From the NCBI GenBank assembly GCA_013339895.1, contig JABACO010000006.1, positions 2,705,319-2,769,318 of the forward strand: DNA of 64,000 bases, in the 5' to 3' direction. The DNA is from Ephydatia muelleri (taxonomy: Eukaryota > Porifera > Demospongiae > Spongillida > Spongillidae). Each line of letters begins with the position of its first letter. Position 1 is the first letter of the stretch. A program made the position numbers and the translations under genes. Below are positions 1 through 11,384 of this stretch, piece by piece. Under the pieces are notes generated by a model. The model saw only the letters and a program-made list of their open reading frames with translations, was not told the DNA's origin and did not search any database.

Positions 1-3000
1 AAAATAACAGAGCAAAAACTTATTTACAAACCAACTTGGCCAAGATGGCTGCCTCGTAAAGTTAGTATGTGTAATGTATTTCTATGTTTGTAATACACGC
101 AACACAATTGTGTATAACAATGTGGATTTGCTTACTGTTCAGACACCATAAATACTCAGGTACACAAAGCAAACAAATACCATATTTGGCCTTAATACCT
201 GAACCATGGTTAAAGGGTAAGATTGATGAAGAGCAACTTGATGGCAATGATGCTGTGATGGACAAACGTGATGATAATGTTGGCAAAGATGAGAAAGAGT
301 GTGTTTGTAATGAAACAAGCTTACAGTGTATACTTGAAGAAAGGAATTAGGAACAGCATAAGACAGCCACTGAAGTGTAAAATGAGTATGCAACAATGGG
401 TAAAGTAACAGCTTAGAGATGAACATAGCATTTCAGGGAAATGGCACTGTAGTGTAGGACACTGAAATTAACACTCTGTATCAGCTTTCAGAAGAATCAG
501 GTATCATAAGCATTAGCATCAACAAATCTTAGTGTCCTGGCCGCCAAATAAGATCTGCTCACTTAATTTGATGACAGTTCATCTCACAAGAAGAGTGTAT
601 CACTATCAGCAGAATCAGAGCTAGCACCAACAATGTCAATGTCCAGCCACCAAATGAAAAATGCTCACCAATCGACTTTTTATGATTGTTCCTTATCATT
701 TGAGAACAGTGAACAATTCCCACCATCCTTGTCAACAGATTTCAATGCCCATTCCCATTTATCACCAGACTGAAGATAGCATTGACTGCTCACCCAATGG
801 TTGTAGATGAAGGTGTTTCATCTCCTGAGAAAGACTGAAAGTTTTGGATTAGTGGTTTGCAATTGTTCAAATGATTTACTAATCAGAAATGATCTATCAG
901 ATAACTCAGCATCTTCTGAAGCAGCGTTTTACTGCCATCTATAATTTTAAGTCACCTATTATTAGACAAGTGGTAATTCAAATCCAGAGCAATAAATGCA
1001 GTCAAATCATACAGGTCAATTTTTACTTTTGTGTGTGCACTTTAATTGGATTATAGTATTTAACATATGGAGAATTGCATGATCAGTCACCAAAGTTGTA
1101 AAAGTTACTGTTTTCTGAGATTCCATCACATGATTTCTGTTATCTGTAGAAAATATATTTTAGACTTTTCAAATGAGGTTACAAACAAATATACACATCA
1201 AACACAGACAGGTACGGTTCTACACTCTTCGGAGAATGGCTCTGGCATTTGCTCTAATTAAGCAAATGCTTAAGTTGGAGAACAGGTCGAAAGAAGCCTG
1301 TGACTTTGGCAGGGACTTGTGGATTGCAAGCCAAGCAGCAACTTGTGCAAAAAACAATGAAGCCTCTTTACTGCAAGCCCCATAGGAATCAACTGCTAGA
1401 GGGGTTGAGACCCACCCTAGAGCTGAACACTTTTCATCGTTGGCCTGGTGTTTCCTGCTCTCCGTTGCCTCAAGGACTGCACCAAACGTTGCTCCCCGCT
1501 TCAGCTATAGTAGAAGGGTTTAGCGGTGATACAACGGAGATGTCCAGGGCAACGGGCCTCCCAAAGTTCCAATTCTGCAACAGAATATCAGCATATCATG
1601 ACTGCAAATGGTCGGAAAAGAGCCCAGCGCCAACTTCAACTTGGACAGAAGCATGCGCACAGTGAAGGAAGTGCACTAAAGTGTCCCTGAGTGCATTATG
1701 GCGTAATACAAAATCACCTCCACATTTGCATGTTAAAGCGTAGTGTCCAACAGGGTCCAGACTGCGGGCAGGGCGGAAGGCAAATTGAGAGCCCTGGGAG
1801 GTATCTATGCCAGCCACCACTTGACAGCTACCCTGAATTCAATGGGGTCAAGATGTAGACCTTGGGATGTGCAAGGAATAACTGATAGCCAGGATGTTGC
1901 ATGAGGAGCTGAAACTGATAGCAGCCTAGCCTTGTTAGCAGGAGAGGATTGATCAAAAAGGTTTTGAAAACAATGGTCATTCACTTTAGAAGACAGAAGC
2001 TTCTGTCTGACGGGTGAGGAGATAATGGAATTGACAGAAAGTTTCTCGATTGGAGAAAGATGAGAATTAAAGTGGTCAATGGCATTTGTGAGGTGTATGT
2101 CTTCAGAATCAACAACACTGGAGGAACAGACAGAAGCGATATACGCTGAGCTTGAGTGAAGGGACAGTGAGCACAAACCTAGACCACCACTGTTGAGGCC
2201 AAGCTGGGCCTGACACCATGCCTCATCAGAAGTTGCGAAACCTATACAGTCCATGAAACAGTGGTGGATGTCATCATCAAAAAGCTTGAAAGCGTCCAAT
2301 ACCAAATCAGGTGGAGTTGAACGAGCCAAGTAACTTAACCTGCAAAAGCTACCACACAAACGAAGTAAATTTAATGCCACTTGTGGGTCTGTGGCAGCAA
2401 CATTATTAAACTGGAGCAACAGCATGTGTGCTTGGAGACGTTATGAGGCAATAAAGTTTGCACAGTATATGTAATCACCTATTGGGCACCCTAAGATCTC
2501 AAAATGAGGCAAATGGGATACTTTAAGCTCTGATGGGAAAGTGGGGGTATCGCCTGGGCAATAGAGCTCACATTTAGAGATATTGACGTAAAGACCAAGA
2601 GGGGGTCCTAACTCCTGTATAAGGGACAAGGATCGACGAATTGAAGATTTCTAGCCCGCTAGGATGCCATCGTCAAGATACCAAGCTTTATACAAAAGTT
2701 GACTGCACTCAGTATCCTCTTTAATAGCTCCAGCAACCTTATGCAAAACCAATGCAAACAGAATAGGACCCAGTGGGTCTCCCTGCTGCACACCTGATTG
2801 TGATGTTAGCTGACCCATAGTGTCCACAAAAAAGGGTGAGAGCCATAACACCAGGCAACCCATGGAAGCAAATCTGGAAAATGCTTTGCACATTCCTGTA
2901 GAACAGCATCTAAGCGTTCTTGAAATCCACCTTCATAACTGAATAATCCTTGTCATTCCAAAACTTTTCCACACAGGCTCTAATTCTATCAATGACCTTT

Positions 3001-3790
3001 TCTGAACCCATAGGGCAAGCCACACCAAACTGTATGGGCTCAAAAAAATCAATAACCCTTTGTTTAATGACAGCGCATAAGCATTTTCCTGTCAACCTCC
3101 TCAGAACCTCGCCCACAGCAATTGGTCTTATGTTCGGGGCACAACCAGGCTTTAACTTGCTGAGCGCTGTCAAGGACCCACCTGCCATGAAAAGAGAAAC
3201 CTCCTGGGGAACTTCCCCAGATTTTTTTTGAGAATTATCCTTGATCCGTTTTTCTAAAATTTTCGAGAATAAGGGCTATTAATAATGTACAGCTAAATCC
3301 TATACTTGATAATAACAAACTAGTCCAAGATGATACTTCACTTGCGGCAACGGAATCTTGTTGCTTCGTATCTTCTGTCAATTACAAAAACTTTCTTCCT
3401 TGGTCAGAATGGGGAATAGCAATCGAGAAAATATATATCAATCAAATATATATCAACTCTCCTTTCTGCATGATGTTAGATTGGACACTGCAACTAACCA
3501 CCTGTACTTTGTACTCAAGCTCACAAAGATTTTTTGTCAACTGCCAAACACTACAAAGCCTGCATAATGACCACAGTTGATCATTCAAATTAAAACACAA
3601 TTGGGGGTGGAAAGCAAGGATGGTATGTGTACATGTAAGAAGCGCTCAGCAAAAGGACAGCAGGCAGCACGTCTTGAGAAAAGCTTTCAAGTAAGATCTG
3701 CATAGATCTCTACACACACACTGCACATACAGGTAGATATACCGGGTAGAGCGAAGGCGACAACGTGGCCTACAACACTCCCCCCCCCCC
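1..3790. repeat. Left copy of a near-identical 3.8-kb duplication
   Basis: Bases 1 onward match 46079 onward almost base for base, in the same orientation, with only scattered one-base differences and indels over about 3.5 kb. The match continues to the C-rich stretch just before the N gap. It carries the end of an integrase-type fossil, about 900 bp of non-coding DNA and a reverse-strand LINE. From about 3560 the agreement falls off quickly toward the gap, with many small indels, as expected of poorly supported sequence at a contig end. It may be a real recent duplication or a second haplotype placed by the scaffolder. Confidence 0.9.
1225..3270 (-). mobile_element. LINE (non-LTR retrotransposon), 5'-truncated, left copy
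   Basis: The reverse strand encodes pieces of a reverse transcriptase in order from 3270 down to 1225: an early RT part with IRPIAVGEVLRRLTGK, the middle part with GVQQGDPLGP and the catalytic YLDDG, then the thumb-like GLNSGGLGLCSL part. A C-terminal domain follows, with HYALTCKCGG, RHNALRD and a later ALDISVVSPLNP segment. The pattern Cys-x-Cys, RHN, PADV and a downstream Asp recalls the restriction-like nuclease of site-specific LINEs, which is an inference. The reading frame is interrupted at several points, two of which (near 1495 and 1807) are intact in the other copy, so some breaks may be sequencing errors. The 5' part is missing. Confidence 0.85.
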
Positions 3791-3824
3791 CCAGACCCCA
3801 CAGCCACACGACCCCCCCACCCCC

Positions 3825-4824
3825 NNNNNNNNNNNNNNNNNNNNNNNNNNNNNNNNNNNNNNNNNNNNNNNNNNNNNNNNNNNNNNNNNNNNNNNNNNNN
3901 NNNNNNNNNNNNNNNNNNNNNNNNNNNNNNNNNNNNNNNNNNNNNNNNNNNNNNNNNNNNNNNNNNNNNNNNNNNNNNNNNNNNNNNNNNNNNNNNNNNN
4001 NNNNNNNNNNNNNNNNNNNNNNNNNNNNNNNNNNNNNNNNNNNNNNNNNNNNNNNNNNNNNNNNNNNNNNNNNNNNNNNNNNNNNNNNNNNNNNNNNNNN
4101 NNNNNNNNNNNNNNNNNNNNNNNNNNNNNNNNNNNNNNNNNNNNNNNNNNNNNNNNNNNNNNNNNNNNNNNNNNNNNNNNNNNNNNNNNNNNNNNNNNNN
4201 NNNNNNNNNNNNNNNNNNNNNNNNNNNNNNNNNNNNNNNNNNNNNNNNNNNNNNNNNNNNNNNNNNNNNNNNNNNNNNNNNNNNNNNNNNNNNNNNNNNN
4301 NNNNNNNNNNNNNNNNNNNNNNNNNNNNNNNNNNNNNNNNNNNNNNNNNNNNNNNNNNNNNNNNNNNNNNNNNNNNNNNNNNNNNNNNNNNNNNNNNNNN
4401 NNNNNNNNNNNNNNNNNNNNNNNNNNNNNNNNNNNNNNNNNNNNNNNNNNNNNNNNNNNNNNNNNNNNNNNNNNNNNNNNNNNNNNNNNNNNNNNNNNNN
4501 NNNNNNNNNNNNNNNNNNNNNNNNNNNNNNNNNNNNNNNNNNNNNNNNNNNNNNNNNNNNNNNNNNNNNNNNNNNNNNNNNNNNNNNNNNNNNNNNNNNN
4601 NNNNNNNNNNNNNNNNNNNNNNNNNNNNNNNNNNNNNNNNNNNNNNNNNNNNNNNNNNNNNNNNNNNNNNNNNNNNNNNNNNNNNNNNNNNNNNNNNNNN
4701 NNNNNNNNNNNNNNNNNNNNNNNNNNNNNNNNNNNNNNNNNNNNNNNNNNNNNNNNNNNNNNNNNNNNNNNNNNNNNNNNNNNNNNNNNNNNNNNNNNNN
4801 NNNNNNNNNNNNNNNNNNNNNNNN
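3825..4824. other. Assembly gap of exactly 1000 N
   Basis: Positions 3825-4824 are all N, exactly 1000 bases, a conventional placeholder for unknown length. The left edge is a C-rich low-complexity stretch. Order and distance across this point are therefore not established. Confidence 0.99.
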
Positions 4825-5292
4825 GGCCTGCACGGAAAACCGTTTTCGAATCTCTTTTCATAATAAAACAGACATCCATTACAGGCTGCATTTTAATTAC
4901 ATGGCTACAAGGACACTCGATCAAAATGAAGCGAATAGTTCATTCATAAAGATAACGATTAAGGAATAACACTGGAAATTCCATTATAGTGACATATATC
5001 GTATATCTTCTTTAACGTGCAGAGCTGATGTATAATTATACACTGTTGATATCATGCATGTTAAACATCATGAGGCTTTTATGACCTGTCTTTTTAACGC
5101 GGCCATGACCTTTTGAATAGTGGTAGACAGCAAACAGGCCGCGCAAAGGTCGCTAATTAATGCCATTGTGCCCACCGACCAATGTTAAATGCTATAGACG
5201 TAAGTCTCGGTGTTGACAAGAGTGGGTGTTGATTTACCGGCGCCCGGAAGCACATCGCGGGTTGTGTCTGAAGACGTCACACTTATTCTGCA

Positions 5293-6455
5293 ATGTGGCT
5301 TCTACTGCTGTGCGCGATCGCAGGTGAGTCAGCGAGGTGCAATTTTATTTTGCTCCTCGCTCCATCCTCAATCCGCACCGGGGATATACGTGGCATGGAT
5401 TTGTAGTTCCGGAGGCCAGAGGGTCGGGGTTGAGGCTGCGGACACGGACTACTCCTACCACCCTTTCTACAACAACTCGCAAGCGGGAGAGAAGGTGTCA
5501 AAACCTTGGTGATCGGCGCTGTCATCTGCGTGTGCTCGGCAGTGAGCTTCGCCTACGCCATCGTGTGCATGATTCTGTACCGTTACTTGGACAACGACGT
5601 GGGTACGTAACCAGACCAATAACCATAACTAACCTGTACGCACCGCCATATAGTGCTGTGAATACGTTATTTAAAGTGCTTGGTTAGAAGACATGCAGTA
5701 CGGAGGGCATTTATGTATTGTAGTGTAGTCCAAGGTGATTATAGCTGGTGTTAGTAGCTTATTTACACTTTATGCATATGAACAATGGAACTGCATGACA
5801 GCTGCATTTGTTTTAAAAAGAAGAAGAAAGGGGCTAAGAAACAAAAGGTTTCCCTTAAGGGTCCAAAATGTGTAAAATTATTAGCATGTATTTCAATTAA
5901 CGGTTTGCCCAAGTTCTACCAGTGAAACTGTAAGAGCGCACATCAGCACACACAGTTTAATACCTTATTCATGGCTGTGCCTGACATTTCTGTTGAAACT
6001 GCCTCTACATTATTCAAAGTGCCGGTATTCCCAACTAACCATATCATTGCTGGTCATCAGTGTACAAGTGTTTTGATTTTACAGATGGCACCAGTCTAGG
6101 GGACTCTAATGCATATGATGTCATAAAATACACCTATGAAGACGAATACGAGGGTAGCTGTGATGAACGCAGATGAAAAAGCCACTCTCACTCATCTCAA
6201 GGAACAACAGACACCCCGCCCACAGGAGCTGTCATCATTGACATGGGAGATTGCAAGGAACAGAGGGCATTCCTGTATGCTGATGTAACGAGCATCGCGA
6301 GCAACCATATTGCTGGGAGTAGGCAGAGTGAAAGCCAGCCCACCAGTAGGAGGCCTAGCTTCAGCTACCAGATCACCCAAGCCCAGTGTTCAGATACTGA
6401 GGATGAACAGCCAGTCCGATTTGGCACAAAGGCTAGCTCAGCTGATCAGGGTTGA
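5293..6455 (+). CDS. Small single-pass membrane protein, four exons, family unknown
   Basis: Proposed exons are 5293-5323, 5492-5602, 6085-6153 and 6202-6455. All three introns are phase 1 with GT-AG ends (donors gtgagt, gtacgt, gtagct) and the joined frame gives about 154 residues. Exon 1 encodes a hydrophobic start (MWLLLLCAIA), like the beginning of a signal peptide. Exon 2 encodes a clear membrane span (VIGAVICVCSAVSFAYAIV) followed by CMILYRYLDND. Exon 3 is acidic and tyrosine-rich (NAYDVIKYTYEDEYEG). Exon 4 is a Ser/Thr/Gln-rich tail ending SSADQG. As modelled there is almost no ectodomain, so a 1-1 exon may be missing between exons 1 and 2, or the exon 2 acceptor lies elsewhere; exon 1 is the weakest part. 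The last intron is only 48 bp. I do not recognise the family. The tail tyrosines suggest an adaptor or signalling role, which is inference. Confidence 0.6.
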
Positions 6456-9400
6456 AAATCGTCATGAATCCTTATGACGAAATTGCTATAGCTTACCTCT
6501 GATTTATACAGAGTTTATGGACTTGAAAGTACATATAGTGACTGACATATAAACTATAGAGAATATAGACTGACATATGGAGCAGTGTACTGATGTGCAT
6601 CATCTCTATGCATACACGGGTTATTCTAATTACTCAATGCATTACACAATTAAGTACATTGTGAGCTTTCCATTTACATATCTTGACAGCTTGGCCAACA
6701 ATCAATTATGCTTGCATGAACCATGAATTGTAACAATTATAGAATGACATATGACAAGGAGTTTACATATCTGGTACATGCTGTGACATTTTCAATTTTG
6801 GGGCTTAGTACAAGCTAGCCTTTATTATGCATGCATATATCGTGTGGACTCTTCAATAGTTACATATTTACTTCAGTTCTGTGATATTTATGTCAAGCTA
6901 CCTTTGGATTTGGTTCCAGAAGTCGAGCCACGTAGGATGCAATAACAAAACCCTGCATTGAAACAGTTGCTGTTGTGAAAACAAAATTTGATTTACGGTT
7001 CTTTGTTTCTTAATCAATTGTATAAATATAAAAACCAGAAAGGTGATACAGTTATATAATAGATACAACTGTCAGGCCAACTGTAAACAGATACATAATG
7101 TGACAGGCAGAAGCCAAATAGGTGAATGCACAAGGAAAAAGCATTACACGCAAGGTCCAATTCTCCTCAAATGCACTTGCATGAGCAAGCTAAGAATACT
7201 CTAACATTGGAACATACAATGGATGGATGTTCAGTTGCATATACAAGTGCCCGAAAATCAAGGATAGCTAGCTGCCAAGTGCATTGTCGATGATATAGGG
7301 CCTCGAGCCTCGGGTACTGCAGATTGCAATGGGGAGGAGTTATACGGATTCCTAGTGTCTTGGCTATGGGTGAGGCCATACTTTTGTATAGACACTTGAC
7401 CCAGTACTGGACAAGTGCCTATACAAAAGTATGGCTTCTCTGCACTTCTGTTCTTCTCGGACGGATATAGAGAAGAAAGGAAGTGCAAAGGGGCACAAGG
7501 CGTTGGTTGAAAATATGGGATACAATGCCAGTTCACTGAAGAGATCATATGAACGAAGAATGCTCTGGCATTGGAACATAATACATTACAAGGATGCAAT
7601 TTTTTTAATCTCTGGCTTGTCATTCAATGGCTGCAAGGGGGGGGGGGGGGGGGGGCCTCAATACTATAAGGCTTGTCGCGACCTTCACACGGTGACGCGG
7701 AAAGTTTAACAGAGGGTTCAGCGGAACTCAGTTCGCAGCAAAGTGGAAGGTGCGACGCAGAACGATAACAATTAAGTTATAATAAGTGGATCACTGTAAG
7801 CAACCAGCCTATCATACGCAGGTGGCTATCCTGAATAAATTACACGCAACCTTGCGGTTTTTAGTTCCTACACTACTGCGCACGTTTTAGCATTTATTAT
7901 ATACAGAACAATTAGAGCAGAAACTTCTCTTTTTTTTTTTTGCAATAATCTGCGGTTTTCCCACAAACAACGTTCTGAGTCATTACAGAACACAATATGT
8001 TTTCTATTTATTATACTGTAGATGACGAAATATTATTATTTCAGTTTTGCTATCGGTCACATGTTTCATATTTAGCTTTAGGTGGAGATTACGGCTGCAT
8101 TCCCAAACAACAGGACTCTCCCAAAGATACCTCATCAATATGTATATTGGCAGGCGATGGGCCGCTTGCGGGGATTCTCACCCTCTTTACAGTCTGAGGA
8201 ACACCTGCACGCAAACCTTGTAGCAAGGTTATGTATAAGGATATTTGTGCAAAGTGCTATATTGACGTAAATATTACGAATGCACGATATGTCATCCTAT
8301 CATCCTATACAATATTTTGTTACTCGTGCTACCTAGAGCCAATCAAAACCAAACCAAAGAACTACAATGTACATGTACAAGAAGACACTGGAGCAAGAAA
8401 AAAGTGTACAAAGTGCGTGCAAAGTGGTATTCAATAGGTCAGAGAATATCAAGTTCTGAAGATCTGCGAGCATGGAGGGAAAATGAAAGGTAGATTGAAG
8501 ACATCATGGTACATGCAGCTGGTACTAGCGTTCCATAAATTCGAATTAGCTAGAAGTTTAGTAGAGCATACTGGATTGGAGGCCCCACTCCCGCATGTGC
8601 CATTTACTGAAGAGCCATCAAAATTTAGCACCTTGGAGTAGTGCTGTTTCCACCGTGTCTTGAAATCCTCAACAGCCCAATTAAGTTAGTTAGGGTCTGA
8701 ATATGTTCCAAATGTTGTTTTCTTGACACATGAGTTTATTTGTCTGCTTTTATTTGCGAGATGCAAATATATAGGCCTATGTACAATTAGACCACCTTGT
8801 AGCTTAATATGGAACACACTGAGCCTTATCAGTTTCAAATTAACTTACCTTCATCAAAAGACATTGCTCATTTGCTAAGCAGCTCCTATGGGTTTTGCAA
8901 TTGAGGGAATTCTTGATATTTCTGTGACTATCTCGTGTTGGTCAGCATGCAGTACAAGTGCGTTTTTTAAGTGCTCACTGTTACAGAGTCCAATAAATGA
9001 TGAACTAGTATTAAAAGACAAGGGGGAAGGTACATATTGTATAACATGTTGACTCCTCTATTCATAGCCAGCTTCCCCCCTCTTTCCTGGTGACAATTGC
9101 AGCTTTCCATGCAGAGAAGTCAAGGCTTGGATGTATACAAGTGGATATGGTCAGGCTTTGACAAGAGATTTCTTAACATGCTGGAGATTTTACATTCTCC
9201 ATTTCAACTGTTGAGGATCTCAAGACGTTTTAGACTCAAGACCTAATAGACACACAGACTAGCTCATAGTACCACACAGCTATGAGGGAACGCCTGGACG
9301 AATTTCAAGTGGCATATTCTGCTCCTGAACCTTTTCCTCACACGTGGGGCTAACTCACTATGCATCAGTATTAATTTAGAATAGATATGGGACAGTCAGT

Positions 9401-9989
9401 GTCTAAAATAATCCTCATGTGGTTATAGTCAACATAACACTATGTCAGGTATTTTTTACTTCGAATTTGTTGATTGGTACCTACTATGATACCATGAATG
9501 GACTATTATTGTTTCTGCACTAATTTTATGCCTGTTATTACTTTTTAAACATTATTCAGTTGCACAAAATCATGCATATGGCTAAGTTGTGTCTGATTTT
9601 TGAGGACTTCATACTAATTATAATTGCTATGCCTAATTTAACCCGATGTTTCGCTCTGATATTAATTTTTTTTGTAAGTAAAACTGCAAGATATTCGCAC
9701 AGCAAATAACATTTCACTACAGCTGCAAATTGATGTGTCCAATATGGCATCCTAGCTAGGCGAAAATTACGCCACGCGTGGTAAAACATTGATATCTACT
9801 TGCAGCTACTGACATAATTAACAGACATACATGTATGAGAATGCAAGGTTATACATGCACATACACAGAGACGATGTCCACCGATTGTAGTAAAACCAGC
9901 CGTAACCGGCCACCGTATAACACAAATGGACGATTATTAAATTAACAGTTTACAATTATTTAAAAAGAAACTTTTGGCGGTTTGATGAG
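6456..9989. other. Intergenic stretch with a small hairpin, a G-run and no convincing gene
   Basis: A hairpin lies at 7377-7431, with arms reading CCATACTTTTGTATAG and its complement. A run of 19 G lies at 7637-7655. Two loosely similar segments, near 7190-7345 and 7555-7660, repeat the words around CATTGGAACATA. At about 8084-8270 an acceptor-like tttag is followed by an open frame reading VEITAAFPNNRTLPKIPHQY and onward; it could be a stray exon but has no partner. The rest is AT-rich with nothing I can name. Confidence 0.5.
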
Positions 9990-10261
9990 ATGGACTGGGT
10001 TCATTGCAATGGTTGCTACGTTCAGCCGGGCCCTGGCAGGTCTTTCTTTCTCACTAATTGCGGTCATATTTTCTGTCAGCTTTGTAGAGACAAAGGTAAA
10101 CCGCGCTAATTAGCGTATTCATAATGGCAGCCGCTGCTTTGTTTTTTTACGAAGACCCTAATGTCTGCGTGGTGTGCAAAAACCCTTGTAATGCCATCCA
10201 ATTGACATCACAGGTGTGTAAGTGCACTAGCCATGTGTGTATGTCTGGTGGGGTTGGCATG

Positions 10262-10333
<72 letters not shown>

Positions 10334-10385
10334 TGTGTGTTTGTGTGTGTGTGGTGTGTGTGTGTGTGTGTGTGTGTTTGTGTGT

Positions 10386-10446
<61 letters not shown>

Positions 10447-11305
10447 CTTACACACTGTTATGAGTGGTGTATACCTTCTCAGCTGAGGCCAGAGATAGAA
10501 AGATACTTTACGGATCCTGTAGAACTGGCTAAGAGATTCGTCCAGGTGAGTGATTTGCAGTGCTAGGGTGGGCAGTATTGCTATTCACTATGCAGTGCTA
10601 GGGTGGGCAGTATTGCTATTCACTATGCAGTGCTAGGGTGGGCAGTATTGCTATTCACTATGCAGTGCTAGGGTGGGCAGTATTGCTATTCACTAGGGTG
10701 GGCAGTATTGCTATTCACTATGCAGTGCTAGGGTGGGCAGTATTGCTATTCACTATGCAGTGCTAGGGTGGGCAGTATTGCTATTCACTAGGGTGGGCAG
10801 TATTGCTATTCACTATGCAGTGCTAGGGTGGGCAGTATTGCTATTCACTATGCAGTGCTAGGGTGGGCAGTATTGCTATTCACTATGCAGTGCTAGGATG
10901 AGCAGTATTGCTATTCACTATGCAGTGCTAGGGTGGGCAGTATTGCTATCCACTATGCAGTGCTAGGGTGGGCAGTATTGCTATTCACTATGCAGTGCTA
11001 GGGTGGGCAGTATTGCTATTCATGATGTTTGACTTATAAAATTTGGCATTAACCGAAATAGCAATTTTATATGCGTGCAATGACATTTATCATAGTTGTT
11101 GAATTGTCAAGCAAAGGTTTGGGCGTGTGCAATGCACTTCATCAATGCTGGGCATGTTATTTGTCTCAATTAATTTATTCAACTATGTCTTACACCACAC
11201 ATACACATACACACAACACATGCACACACACATGCACGCACGCACGCACGCATGCACACACACAACACACACACGCACACACACACACACACATACACAC
11301 ACACA

Positions 11306-11384
<79 letters not shown>

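Noticed and set aside
3646-4949. Open frames of nearly 400 codons crossing the gap
   Set aside because: They consist almost entirely of N positions.
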